NCBI RefSeq assembly: GCF_001509555.1
Contig: NZ_LMAS01000007.1
Coordinates: 56,969 to 120,968 of the forward strand
DNA: 64,000 nucleotides
Source: Bacillus sp. FJAT-29937
Lineage (GTDB): Bacteria > Bacillota > Bacilli > Bacillales > Cytobacillaceae
Reading direction: 5' to 3'
In this document: piece by piece, positions 1 through 7,883 of the stretch
Layout: every line of letters starts with the position of its first letter
Position numbering within the stretch: the stretch's first letter is position 1
Notes under the pieces: generated by a model
Seen by the model: the letters and a program-made list of their open reading frames with translations, nothing else
What the model was told of the DNA's origin: nothing
Database searches by the model: none
Program-made: the position numbers and the translations under genes

Positions 1-480
1 AGCTCTGTAAAGTTTACGATTCAACAATTTCCTAAAGCGGTTTTGATGGAAAAAGTGGAAGAAAAGATTAAATGTCCGATTTGCAAAGGTCAAGGCCTTT
101 TTCATATGTATAGTCTCCCTTGTTTTGTGTGTGATCAAACAGGTTATATAGATGCGAATGTTCCAGCTCTACGCTTGTTGGTTGAAATCCCTAGGGATTA
201 TAAAGTTGGTATCTCAATCATTCAACAGGAAATAGACAATGAAGGGAATTACTTTTTAAAAACTATACCCGAAGTGCAAATTAAGAGTAATCAATACAAT
301 TCATCGATTTTAGAGATAGTTCATGATTTTTTTCAAATGAAATTAATTGAGGAGTTTGCTCCTAGAGATAAACAAGAGCCTACTAAGTTTATGAATTCAT
401 CAGATGAAATTATAGAAGGAATTCTAGGTTTGTTAATAAAGGAAGAATCAAAAGAAATTGTTAAAAAGTGGTTTAGGTAA
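1..480 (+). CDS. Zinc-finger protein with DnaJ-like Cys motifs, 5' end outside window
   Basis: The frame is open from the first base of the window, and neither the TTG nor the ATG near base 45 has a convincing ribosome binding site, so this is probably the 3' part of a longer gene. Two Cys pairs of the DnaJ central-domain type are visible (CPICKGQG followed by CFVCDQTG), suggesting one bound zinc. The rest is acidic and has no domain I recognise. It is the first gene of a same-strand cluster with the XF1762 and Rad52-like genes, so a link to DNA recombination or mobile-element biology is inferred from position only. Confidence 0.6.
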   Translation, partial: SSVKFTIQQFPKAVLMEKVEEKIKCPICKGQGLFHMYSLPCFVCDQTGYIDANVPALRLLVEIPRDYKVGISIIQQEIDNEGNYFLKTIPEVQIKSNQYNSSILEIVHDFFQMKLIEEFAPRDKQEPTKFMNSSDEIIEGILGLLIKEESKEIVKKWFR

Positions 481-529
481 ATATGAGACAATTTTAGATT
501 TTTTAATAGGCTAACGGGGAGTGAGAATC

Positions 530-1159
530 ATGTGGTATTGGTTATTTATCAAAGAGAAAACGAATCAATTTATTGTTCTTTCTGATGAACAGTTAGACCA
601 AGAGAACCGTTGGATTCTTATACGAGATGATTATGAGTTAATTTCTGATTCTTTTCGGTCCGTAAAAGATGCTGAAGAATATGCAAAAACATGGTATAGA
701 GCAACAAAGCTTAAATTAGAAACTATGCCGGTAACATTAAAATCTGCAGGAGAGTTTGTCAATCAACATCATCGTCATCACAAGTCTCCTCAAGGGCATA
801 AATTTTCAGTCGCATTATCAGATGGAGATTTAATGGTAGGAGTGGTCATTGCTGGCCGCCCTGTATCAAGACATCATGATGATGGTTACACACTTGAAAT
901 TACCCGATGTTGTGTGAAAGAGATTTACAAAAATGGTATCAGTAAGCTTTATTCTTCTGTTTGTCAGATTGCGAAGGCAATGGGGTATAAAAAAGTTATT
1001 ACCTATACACTTGTTGAAGAACCTGGTAATTCGCTAAGAGCTTCAGGCTTTAATTTAGAAAGAGTTAGTAACGGAGGATCCTGGGATAGTCTAGCTAGAA
1101 AAAGAATAGATAAACATCCAACTGGCAAGAAAAATCTTTGGTTACGAAAAATTAGTTAA
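530..1159 (+). CDS. XF1762-family (Mom/GNAT-like) protein
   Basis: The central block HHRHHKSPQGHKF, then VGVVIAGRPVSR, EITRCC and the C-terminal SLRASGF / WDS motifs match my recollection of the XF1762 family, a GNAT-like group common on phages and plasmids and related to phage Mu Mom. A role in DNA or small-molecule modification is family-level inference. ATG at 530 is chosen because GGGGAG lies 8 nt upstream; the GTG 9 nt earlier would touch that site. The first 65 residues are an extra N-terminal region. It sits 27 nt before the Rad52-like gene and is probably co-transcribed with it. Confidence 0.72.
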   Translation: MWYWLFIKEKTNQFIVLSDEQLDQENRWILIRDDYELISDSFRSVKDAEEYAKTWYRATKLKLETMPVTLKSAGEFVNQHHRHHKSPQGHKFSVALSDGDLMVGVVIAGRPVSRHHDDGYTLEITRCCVKEIYKNGISKLYSSVCQIAKAMGYKKVITYTLVEEPGNSLRASGFNLERVSNGGSWDSLARKRIDKHPTGKKNLWLRKIS

Positions 1160-1186
1160 GGAAGCTTTTTAGTTGAGGTGGTAGTA

Positions 1187-1789
1187 GTGGGACATAAAGA
1201 GAGTCTAGAATTATACCAATCTTTAATAAAAGAATTAACGGCAGCCTTTCCAGAAGGGTCAGTGGAAAATACGGAAACTCCAAGTCGAGCTTCCATCCCT
1301 GTTCAAGCCTACATACAAAGATTAGAGGAAGTTGCAGGTAATCTTTGGTCATGGAAAACAACCGGTGATCCGATTATCTACGAAAAAGAAGAACAAATTC
1401 AAATTAAGGGTGTTTTAAAGATACTCGATGCCGAGAGAGAAGGGATTGGGTTTTCTAATTTTCAAAGATACGCTGATTCGGGTAAAATCATGAATTTAAA
1501 GCATTCTATCCTTTCAGCAGAAAGTGATGCACTTAGAAAAGCATGTGATAAATTTCGAATGGGTTGGGTGGATTTAGCGCCATATAGAAAGTGGGGAAGT
1601 AACCCGGGCATTGGTATTGAAGTTAATAATACTAAAACTGGGACTCAATCTAATTCGGTAAAATGTGTAAAGTGCGACCGAACTCTCACAATAGATGAGA
1701 TGAATTTCTTGAAAAATAATAATATCAAAATCAATTTTTGTAAGAATGATATTCCTGAACAATTATTAAAAAATAGGAGGAATAAATGA
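1187..1789 (+). CDS. Rad52-like single-strand annealing protein
   Basis: Early in the protein IPVQAYIQRLEEV and NLWSWK resemble the Rad52 fold start (primary-site binding, GWSW-like), and SAESDALRKACDKFRMG matches the Rad52 KARKEAVTDGLKRA-type helix. Rad52-like proteins anneal complementary single strands and occur on phages and plasmids as recombinases. A C-terminal CVKC plus a further Cys suggests a small zinc knuckle. GTG at 1187 is preferred because GAGGTGG lies 5 nt upstream; an earlier GTG overlaps that site. The stop overlaps the start of the next gene (ATGATG/TGA), indicating an operon. Confidence 0.65.
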   Translation: MGHKESLELYQSLIKELTAAFPEGSVENTETPSRASIPVQAYIQRLEEVAGNLWSWKTTGDPIIYEKEEQIQIKGVLKILDAEREGIGFSNFQRYADSGKIMNLKHSILSAESDALRKACDKFRMGWVDLAPYRKWGSNPGIGIEVNNTKTGTQSNSVKCVKCDRTLTIDEMNFLKNNNIKINFCKNDIPEQLLKNRRNK

Positions 1790-2352
1790 TGAAAAAAATC
1801 CATCCAACTTGTACTTTATGTCAGCATTTTGATAGTAATCAAAAAATGTGTGGTTTCTATAAAATCGAAGTGGATCCATTGGGGTATGAAATGGCCAGTC
1901 AATGTAAGTCTGCTGGAGGGTTTGTACGTAATCTAAATGTATTACCGGAAAGTTATCATTACTTTAAAGATAATGAGGATATTCCGTTTGGTTGGGAACC
2001 AGAATTAAAAAGTTTGCCAACAGATAAAGACGGTGTTCCGCTCTTTGTATATACAAAGAGGGGATTAGAGCGAGCGATACCTGCTGCGCCTGGCGTGGAA
2101 TTAGTAGGTGACATCCTTGTGGGTGTTAAAAAAATTACGACTTATCAAGGTCAACGTGAAATAATCTATGATTTAGGTGTTGAAATTGCAGAAAATGAAG
2201 CGGAAAAAGCTGGGGTCGATCTTTTCGTATTGCCTGAAGAAGAGGGAAGTATAGGAATTCCTGAATTGAAAGAAGTGTATAAACAAAAGCAAGGAAGGTA
2301 TCGTAACCCCAAAAATGCTTGGTTTAGTGATAAGCCTATAGAAAGCTGGTAA
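1786..2352 (+). CDS. Hypothetical protein with N-terminal Cys cluster
   Basis: AGGAGG precedes the ATG, which overlaps the stop codon of the Rad52-like gene, so translation is probably coupled. The first 45 residues contain CTLCQHF, a further Cys in KMCGFY and another in SQCKS, spaced like a small zinc or iron-sulfur site. The rest is an acidic soluble protein with no family I recognise. By position it may serve the recombination module. Confidence 0.6.
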   Translation: MMKKIHPTCTLCQHFDSNQKMCGFYKIEVDPLGYEMASQCKSAGGFVRNLNVLPESYHYFKDNEDIPFGWEPELKSLPTDKDGVPLFVYTKRGLERAIPAAPGVELVGDILVGVKKITTYQGQREIIYDLGVEIAENEAEKAGVDLFVLPEEEGSIGIPELKEVYKQKQGRYRNPKNAWFSDKPIESW

Positions 2353-2358
2353 TTTCAC

Positions 2359-2652
2359 ATGAACGAGAAAACAAATGATATTCGGTCAAATCTCATATTC
2401 TTAATGTATAAAATTTATTCTATCTTAAAGGAAAAACAGCTTTCTTCATCAGGTGAGTGGCTGCAGGAGGACTATTCTTTAACATGGGATGGACAGCAGA
2501 CTTTGATTCTATTTAAAAAGTCATTATTAATTGCGGAAGTTCGTACTGGTCAAGTTAATTTAGACCCTTCTATTCAGGAATACTATCATGTACCTTACTC
2601 ATGGCTTCTTAATATAAAAGATTTGTTAGGTTCTGCTGATAATACATTGTAG
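2359..2652 (+). CDS. Hypothetical 97-aa protein
   Basis: Short soluble protein starting 6 nt after the preceding stop, in the same orientation and probably the last gene of the operon. There is no clear Shine-Dalgarno sequence, which suggests coupling to the upstream gene. Trp-rich stretches (GEWLQED, TWDGQQT, YSWLLN) and mixed alpha/beta composition; no family recognised. Confidence 0.5.
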   Translation: MNEKTNDIRSNLIFLMYKIYSILKEKQLSSSGEWLQEDYSLTWDGQQTLILFKKSLLIAEVRTGQVNLDPSIQEYYHVPYSWLLNIKDLLGSADNTL

Positions 2653-2709
2653 AAATGTAGGATTTATCGAAATTAATTTTCTTTTGACAGCTTATGTGAC
2701 GTAAGGGAT

Positions 2710-2983
2710 TTGGGGGAAATAGGGAAGTATTCAAATGATTATATTGAGTTATCTAAAGAAATCAGGGAAATGCGCGGAAGAACCTTCTCACTATTATTTA
2801 TAATTGGTGTTATTTGGATTGTACTTCAATAGCAAAAACCTTATTAACAGGAAGTGAAGCAGAGGGAATACTTTTGAAGGAATTTTTGTTATAATAACCG
2901 TTTTTACAGTTGTCTTATTGATTTACGTATTTTTTTCTATTGGCAGTTGTATAGAAGCTAAGCTAAAAATTAATAAGTTATAA
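2710..2983 (+). pseudogene. Degenerate coding remnants of small membrane proteins
   Basis: Two short stretches in different frames look coding. The first runs from a TTG at 2710 to TAG at 2830 and ends in a hydrophobic helix (FSLLFIIGVIWIVL). The second, after a frame change, reads FVIITVFTVVLLIYVFFSIG and stops at 2981. Neither has a good ribosome binding site. I read them as a broken gene or two decayed small membrane-protein genes. Confidence 0.3.
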
Positions 2984-3102
2984 TGTCGCTTTTCAAAATA
3001 ACTGCAAACAAAGTAAACTGTGAGTATTTCAGAGCAAGACAGCTGTAGAAAGGATTTGGATCACAACTTGCCCTGTTAACTATTGTTGGGTTAAAGGAAT
3101 AA

Positions 3103-3276
3103 CTATGAAGTTTTTTGATATAAGAAAATCAATTTATCTAGTTGTTGGCTGATTTCAATGGTTTGGTTACTGTTTATTCCTTCTGTTACCCCAATTTCAA
3201 TTAATTGAGCTCGATAGAATTCAATTGTTTTCAAAAGGGTATCTTTAGATATTAGTGAGTAATCAGTACTATTCAA
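3103..3276 (-). CDS. Spo0E-family aspartyl-phosphate phosphatase
   Basis: A 57-aa protein starting at a TTG with AAGGTGA 5 nt upstream. The family hallmark is clear: a first helix with KTIEFYRAQLIEIG, a turn, then EISQQLDKLIFLYQ, matching the SQxLDxLI signature of Spo0E/YnzD/YisI phosphatases. These helical-hairpin proteins dephosphorylate Spo0A~P and so delay sporulation. A copy on an accessory element may let it influence host sporulation (inference). It lies alone on the minus strand between plus-strand genes, so it is likely monocistronic. Confidence 0.85.
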   Translation of the reverse strand: MNSTDYSLISKDTLLKTIEFYRAQLIEIGVTEGINSNQTIEISQQLDKLIFLYQKTS

Positions 3277-3437
3277 ATCTTCACCTTCTGGGTATTAAGT
3301 ATTATTCACGAATACTATAATACCAGTATTAAACAAAAATGGAATATGGATTAATAAAGAATAAAAATAGGGAATATTACGAGTAATCAGAATGATGGAA
3401 CGCGTATAGTAATCACAAATTACAGGGAGTTATTGAA

Positions 3438-3644
3438 ATGATTAAACAATATGAATATGTAGATCCAGACGTAACTAGACAGGAAATGGCTAAGGTCCTT
3501 ATAAAAGGGCTAGGTCGCTCTTTAACTGAACAAGAAATAAGAACAATTTATTGGTTAGGTGATATAGAGTATAAATCGAGAGGAATCATCCTAGATCTTT
3601 TCAAGGAGCTTAATGAACGAATTGAATATTTTAAGGAAGATTAG
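3438..3644 (+). CDS. Hypothetical 68-aa protein
   Basis: ATG preceded by ACAGGGAG. Small charged protein with two predicted helices (TRQEMAKVLIKGL; LTEQEIRTIYWLG); the second resembles a helix-turn-helix or protein-binding segment but no family is recognised. It is followed by the nuclease lipoprotein gene on the same strand after 51 nt. Confidence 0.5.
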   Translation: MIKQYEYVDPDVTRQEMAKVLIKGLGRSLTEQEIRTIYWLGDIEYKSRGIILDLFKELNERIEYFKED

Positions 3645-3695
3645 TCGTTTTGCTTTAGAATGAACAATATGAAACTATTATAGGAGAGTTGTAAA

Positions 3696-4658
3696 GTGAA
3701 AAAGAAAATGAAATATTTAATCTTACTTTTAACGATCATCTTTATGGTTGGTTGTGCCAACGTAGAAGATGCATCCATTACAGATAAAGAAACAGATTCA
3801 CAAGATGTAACCACAGTTGAAACAAATTCAAATAATAGCGAAAAGGAAGAGACGAACACTACGGTTGTAGATGAACCAGTAGTGGAAGAAACGCCAACCG
3901 AACAAAATAATGACCTGTTCTCGGGATACAATCTTATTGAAGTTGATGGTGGTGATTTGTCTGGATATCGTGAACCGAACGTGGTCGTTGACATTGGCTA
4001 TGGGGACCGGAAGTATTGGGCTTTCACGAATGAACATGGGCAACTGGTCCGTGTCATTGCTGACGAAATCGTTCTACAAGATGACCGTACCGAACCTGTA
4101 ACATCGTCTGGCAGATACTACTCTGATGAAGCAAAAGTTCCTGGTGTCGAAAGAGCAGATTTAGATGAAGGACATATCATTGCGGATTCTCTCGGAGGGG
4201 TATCAAATGCTTACAATATTACTCCACAAGAAAGTACGCTTAACCGACATGGAGATCAAGCATATATGGAAGACGCGATCCGTAAGGCGGGTGGAGCTAC
4301 TAAATTTGAAGCTATTATCACATATCCGAATACAAAAACGCAGATTCCTTCAAGTTATCAGTATACCTATACTTTAAAGGGCAACGTGATTGTAGATAAA
4401 TTCGACAATGTGAACCCTGATGAAGTAAACGCAAAACTCGGTTTAACAGACAGTAAGCCCTCCGATTCAACTAGTTCAAACACGAATTCAACTAGCTCAA
4501 ACGCAGACGGTGATATTTCTCGAGTTGATACAAATGGTAATGGGAAGGTAACGATTAAAGAAGCGAAAGATGCAGGTTTTAGTATGCCCATAACGTCTGA
4601 CCATTGGTTATACAAATACATGGATGATCGTGATGGTGACGGGATGGTAGGTGAATAA
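3696..4658 (+). CDS. Lipoprotein DNA/RNA non-specific endonuclease with Excalibur-like tail
   Basis: Begins at GTG with AGGAGAG upstream. Residues 1-20 form a lipoprotein signal with lipobox MVGC. A Thr/Glu-rich linker leads to a beta-beta-alpha-metal nuclease domain (about residues 75-235) of the EndA/streptodornase type: DEGH supplies the general-base His, with SLGG, NITPQ and LNRHGDQ following as in that family. After a Ser/Asn linker, the C-terminus has two Asp-rich calcium-binding-like loops (DTNGNGKVT; DRDGDGMVGE); the last matches Excalibur except that the usual Cys is Gly. Likely role: extracellular nucleic-acid degradation or DNA uptake. Followed by a strong terminator. Confidence 0.8.
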   Translation: MKKKMKYLILLLTIIFMVGCANVEDASITDKETDSQDVTTVETNSNNSEKEETNTTVVDEPVVEETPTEQNNDLFSGYNLIEVDGGDLSGYREPNVVVDIGYGDRKYWAFTNEHGQLVRVIADEIVLQDDRTEPVTSSGRYYSDEAKVPGVERADLDEGHIIADSLGGVSNAYNITPQESTLNRHGDQAYMEDAIRKAGGATKFEAIITYPNTKTQIPSSYQYTYTLKGNVIVDKFDNVNPDEVNAKLGLTDSKPSDSTSSNTNSTSSNADGDISRVDTNGNGKVTIKEAKDAGFSMPITSDHWLYKYMDDRDGDGMVGE

Positions 4659-4790
4659 GCCGCTAAAACTTTGAGGCAAAATAAATGAACGAAAGACATT
4701 ACCAAATTTACGTAAAACAATTGAGAAAAGTTAAAAATCATGGTACGATATATGTAATAAAATAGTAGACAATTTATTGTGTGGAAGCAC

Positions 4791-4826
4791 CGCCAATATC
4801 CTCTTTTGGGTATTGGCGTTTTTTAT
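4791..4826 (+). terminator. Intrinsic terminator after the nuclease gene
   Basis: CGCCAATA arm, 10-12 nt loop, TATTGGCG arm, then a run of T. It separates the nuclease gene from the next small genes. Confidence 0.85.
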
Positions 4827-4885
4827 TACTCTCTGAGGGATATCTAAAGTTGCTATAGATTTATAAAATATTAAGGGGGGAAATT

Positions 4886-5083
4886 ATGTTAATGCAGCCA
4901 AGTGTTAAAAGATTTATTTTATCGTATCCTTCTAGCTTTAAAATAATTGGATTAATGGTAGGCATATTACAGGTGAATTTATTGGATGGTGAAGACAATT
5001 TTTCAATGGATATTCGTTTAGGCCATAAAGACGAACCTGTTGATATTTCTCCATTCTTAGAAAATGTTAAAATAGTGTCATAA
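4886..5083 (+). CDS. Hypothetical 65-aa protein
   Basis: AAGGGGGG lies 6 nt before the ATG. Small protein, amphipathic with no full membrane segment and no recognised family. It is followed 22 nt later by a membrane protein gene that likely shares its transcript. Confidence 0.5.
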   Translation: MLMQPSVKRFILSYPSSFKIIGLMVGILQVNLLDGEDNFSMDIRLGHKDEPVDISPFLENVKIVS

Positions 5084-5105
5084 TAGTTTAAGGGGCGTTA
5101 TAAAA

Positions 5106-5504
5106 ATGTTCGTGTACTTTCGTAAAATATGGGTAAGTATTGTATTTTTAATCATTCTCTTTTCAATACAGCAGTTCCAGTTAAGTTTGATTGGTTTTGC
5201 AGTGTTATGTTTTTTATCGGGGAGTTACATAACATATATCTTAAGGCACAAACTTATCTATAAAAGGGCTAATGAAAAAAGAATCAAGGATTTAAATAGC
5301 TTTAGTCATATTGAAAGTACCGAACATTTGATATTTCCATTTATGGAGACAATCATTATTACGGCTTTGGTGAATCTATGTTACTTTGTAAGCTCACCAA
5401 CTGTTTCGGTTATCATGTTTGCTGCAGGTTCAATCTATCTGTTACTTGCCCATTTTGTAAAAAATAAAGAAGAATATTACTTTTATACGGAAAACTTGAT
5501 ATAA
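5106..5504 (+). CDS. Membrane protein, 132 aa
   Basis: Four hydrophobic segments are visible (about residues 8-24, 26-46, 76-92, 97-115), with a charged loop KRANEKRIKDL between the second and third. GGGGCG precedes the ATG. No family recognised. Ends at a bidirectional terminator shared with the convergent uvrX-like gene. Confidence 0.6.
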   Translation: MFVYFRKIWVSIVFLIILFSIQQFQLSLIGFAVLCFLSGSYITYILRHKLIYKRANEKRIKDLNSFSHIESTEHLIFPFMETIIITALVNLCYFVSSPTVSVIMFAAGSIYLLLAHFVKNKEEYYFYTENLI

Positions 5505-5513
5505 GCTCATTTT

Positions 5514-5538
5514 AGCCCCGATTTGGGGCTATTTTTTA
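5514..5538. terminator. Bidirectional terminator
   Basis: AGCCCC / GGGGCT stem with T-rich flanks on both strands, located between convergent genes and overlapping the end of the polymerase gene. Confidence 0.8.
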
Positions 5539-6788
5539 TGACCACCTATAAGTGTGGATCTTGTTAATGCAGTGCCAGCAGGAGTATATGAAACAGCTCG
5601 CAGGAGGGCGGTAGAACCATATTTTTTTCTAATTTCGTCAACCACATATCCAATTTTTCGTTTTTTCCATCCATTTTTATCAAAGAGATCTAGTTGCACT
5701 TCATAATCATCAACAAGGTTAGTGATAGCAATGGATATTTGTCGTACAGATTTACCATTATAGTTTTCTTTTAATAATTCAAGACATACTTTGTAAATAT
5801 CCATTGTGACATTTGTTGGTTTTTCAATTGTTCTGGAGCGGTGGAACCCGCCACCATATTCATCTTTGCTATAACCAAGACCAAAACTGATCGTTCTTCC
5901 AGCCTTTCGTGCAGCACGTGCTCTTCGGGCAACTTCTTCACAGATTTCTAATATGCCAGTTTTAACTTCTTCAGAGTTGTAATTTCTTAAAAGAATTTGG
6001 CTTTTACCAAAACTAACTTGCCCCTTCAATATAGGCGCCCCTATTTCGGAGCAGTCTATACCCCAGGCATGATGATATAGTTGGTTTCCCATAATCCCAA
6101 ATTTCTTTTCTAATAATGCTAAATCGTAATTTGCAAGTTGACCTATCGTAAATATTCCCATGCTATTCAATGTTTTTTCCACGCGGGGGCCAATACCCCA
6201 CATGTCACTTAAAGGTGAAATTCTCCACAATTTAGTAGGGATATCAGCATAAGTCCAGGTTGCAATTCCGTTAGGTGCTTTTTTAGATTCAAGATCTAAC
6301 GCTAGTTTTGCTATTAACATATTAGGACCGATACCAACAGTGGAAGGAAGTCCAAAATCATTTTTTATGTCAAACTGTATTTGTTTGGCCACGATTTCTG
6401 CCTGTTCCTGGGATGTTTTTGGCCCTAATTGAAGGAACGATTCGTCTATTGAGTAGGTGTGAACGCATGAAGGAGGTACGTATCGATAAAACAATTTTGT
6501 GAGCTCCGTTGATACTTTTATAAACAAACTCATTTGAGGGTCAACAATATGGATTCGTGGGTCGTTTGGGACCTCAAACAGACGGGAACCAGTCTTGATA
6601 TTGAAATCTCTTTTAAGAGCGGCGGAAGCTGCTAATACCACACTACCCTGGCGATCTGTGCTCCCAACTACGGCAAGGTAACAAGTAAGCGGGTCCAATC
6701 CTTTTTCGATAGCCGCAACGCTTGCATAAAAGCTTTTCTGATCTATGCATAGAATGGTTTGCTCTGGAAATTGGGTATAGTCAAACAT
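5529..6788 (-). CDS. uvrX: Y-family DNA polymerase, UvrX/YqjW type
   Basis: Full-length (419 aa) UmuC/DinB-type polymerase. Palm residues are visible: CIDQKSFYASV near residue 14 (metal-binding Asp), TYSIDESFLQLG (catalytic Asp-Glu) near 113-125, then a helix-hairpin-helix region (WGIGPRVEKTLN). The C-terminal half contains EVQLDLFD, a beta-clamp-binding motif of QLxLF type. The family performs error-prone bypass of lesions during the SOS response. It starts 9 nt after the YolD-like gene, with GAGGT upstream, so the two form an operon driven from the LexA-box promoter near 7160. SPbeta prophage UvrX and chromosomal YqjW are the closest relatives I know; the symbol is by family resemblance. 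Confidence 0.92.
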   Translation of the reverse strand: MFDYTQFPEQTILCIDQKSFYASVAAIEKGLDPLTCYLAVVGSTDRQGSVVLAASAALKRDFNIKTGSRLFEVPNDPRIHIVDPQMSLFIKVSTELTKLFYRYVPPSCVHTYSIDESFLQLGPKTSQEQAEIVAKQIQFDIKNDFGLPSTVGIGPNMLIAKLALDLESKKAPNGIATWTYADIPTKLWRISPLSDMWGIGPRVEKTLNSMGIFTIGQLANYDLALLEKKFGIMGNQLYHHAWGIDCSEIGAPILKGQVSFGKSQILLRNYNSEEVKTGILEICEEVARRARAARKAGRTISFGLGYSKDEYGGGFHRSRTIEKPTNVTMDIYKVCLELLKENYNGKSVRQISIAITNLVDDYEVQLDLFDKNGWKKRKIGYVVDEIRKKYGSTALLRAVSYTPAGTALTRSTLIGGHKK

Positions 6789-6797
6789 GGTATTACC

Positions 6798-7130
6798 TCA
6801 CAATTGTTGTATGTTAATTAAATTTTTGAAAGGTATATGATGAAAAATATCATCCGGATCTTTAATAATCAATTGACTCTTTAAGTGGTTGATATAGGTT
6901 ACAGTTCCTTTTATTGTTTTTACAAATCCATTATCAAAAATTTCAAGGACAAGACTATTGTTAAATTCCATTGATTCACAAATGGTCATTTCAAACTGTT
7001 GTATTGCTTGCTCATCCAGTTCAGGTTTCTCCATTATTTGTTCATCAATTAAAGCTGCCTTTAAAGAATGCACATGTTCAGGTAACATTAAAGCAGCGTT
7101 CCATTTTATAATTCCTCTATCCTTAAGCAT
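6798..7130 (-). CDS. YolD-like protein, UvrX operon partner
   Basis: The N-terminus DRGIIKWNAALMLPEH is diagnostic for the YolD/YqjX family, small proteins encoded immediately upstream of Y-family polymerases in Bacillus. The C-terminal half (GTVTYINHL..IKDPDDIFHIPFKNLINI pattern) forms the small beta domain. AAGGAGAT precedes the ATG. A LexA box sits in the spacer of the promoter upstream, so SOS induction is expected. Probable role: accessory or regulatory factor for the polymerase; the biochemical function is not settled as far as I know. Confidence 0.88.
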   Translation of the reverse strand: MLKDRGIIKWNAALMLPEHVHSLKAALIDEQIMEKPELDEQAIQQFEMTICESMEFNNSLVLEIFDNGFVKTIKGTVTYINHLKSQLIIKDPDDIFHHIPFKNLINIQQL

Positions 7131-7152
7131 TCAATCCATCTCCTTTTTATAT

Positions 7153-7211
7153 ATTATACAAGAACATCCGTTCTTTATTCAATTGAATTAGAACGAATGT
7201 TCCTGTATAAT
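7153..7211. promoter_or_regulatory. Divergent SOS promoters with two LexA boxes
   Basis: Two GAAC-N4-GTTC boxes (GAACATCCGTTC at 7162 and GAACGAATGTTC at 7191) fit the Bacillus LexA/DinR operator. Each lies in the spacer of a promoter: on the minus strand TTGAAT (7177-7182) - 18 nt - TATAAT (7153-7158); on the plus strand TTGAAT (7183-7188) - 17 nt - TATAAT (7206-7211). The two -35 elements abut in a palindrome TTCAATTGAA. One operator therefore controls the yolD-uvrX operon and the other the divergent YolD-like gene. Confidence 0.9.
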
Positions 7212-7308
7212 TATTGGTAAATGGAGATCCGATTGAAAGTGGGATTACTAATGATCGCTGCAAAGTATGATGCAAAATAGCCCAAAAAGGTGAGGAGAGA
7301 GCGTAATC

Positions 7309-7563
7309 ATGGGAGTAAAGATGCCGAAAAAAGTTAAGCCGCAACGTCCAACCCGGGATGAATACGAGCTAGAGGAATTAGGAAATTCTCTTGTAGAGGC
7401 TTATGAAGAAAAGAATGAGGTTTGTTTGGCTGTTTGGCAAAAAGACCCGATTAGGGGGAAAATTGTGAAACTTGATGGTCAAACTCAACTTGTCCATATT
7501 GAAAGTGAATTTAAGACAATTAAGGTGAAATTTATCGATATACTAAAAGTTGAAAGTATATAA
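7309..7563 (+). CDS. Second YolD-like protein, divergent and SOS-controlled
   Basis: The C-terminal half (GKIVKLDGQTQLVHIE...IKVKFIDILKVE) resembles the small beta domain of YolD-like proteins, and the N-terminus (QRPTRDEYELEELG) is a short charged helix. It lacks the DRGxxKW motif of its neighbour, so this is a divergent YolD-like protein. AGGAGAG precedes the ATG by 8 nt. It is read from the plus-strand LexA-controlled promoter about 90 nt upstream. Confidence 0.6.
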   Translation: MGVKMPKKVKPQRPTRDEYELEELGNSLVEAYEEKNEVCLAVWQKDPIRGKIVKLDGQTQLVHIESEFKTIKVKFIDILKVESI

Positions 7564-7769
7564 AGTGGATGAATGTTTTCTTATTGAAAACTTAGCATGT
7601 TGAGGTAAGAGATTAAACTATAGATTTACTTTATATCCAAGATATAGTAATCTATCAATATACTATATTTTCCACTTTTAACTTCACCCATGAGGGAGAA
7701 GATTGAGTTATTTTAATCCTTTTCAGGTCCTAATTATGTATAAAACAATTAATTGTATATTTAAATTTA
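7564..7769. other. Non-coding AT-rich gap
   Basis: About 200 bases without a credible reading frame. AT-rich short repeats with GATATAGTAAT / ATACTATAT-like symmetry near 7640-7670 could form a weak hairpin. I see no certain promoter. Confidence 0.3.
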
Positions 7770-7826
7770 AAAGCCCACTAGGGAAATGAATCGTTTAACG
7801 ATCACTCTTAGTGGGCTTTATTTATT
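7770..7826 (+). terminator. Terminator-like hairpin upstream of a membrane protein gene
   Basis: Stem AAGCCCACTA / TAGTGGGCTT with an inner pairing around ATCGTTTAACGAT, followed by TTTATTTATT. It ends 58 nt before the next start codon, so it may terminate upstream transcription or attenuate the downstream gene. Confidence 0.7.
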
Positions 7827-7883
7827 GACCTGGTGATTAAAGTTAGGGAGGAAGTATAGAAAACCATATAAGGAGGGGTGTGT

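Noticed and set aside
3641..3994. 117-aa minus-strand frame over the nuclease gene start
   Set aside because: Ser/Val-rich shadow of the lipoprotein Thr/Glu linker read in antisense; no ribosome binding site.
4367..4741. 124-aa minus-strand frame over the nuclease gene end
   Set aside because: Antisense shadow of the nuclease C-terminus; crosses a clear coding region on the plus strand.
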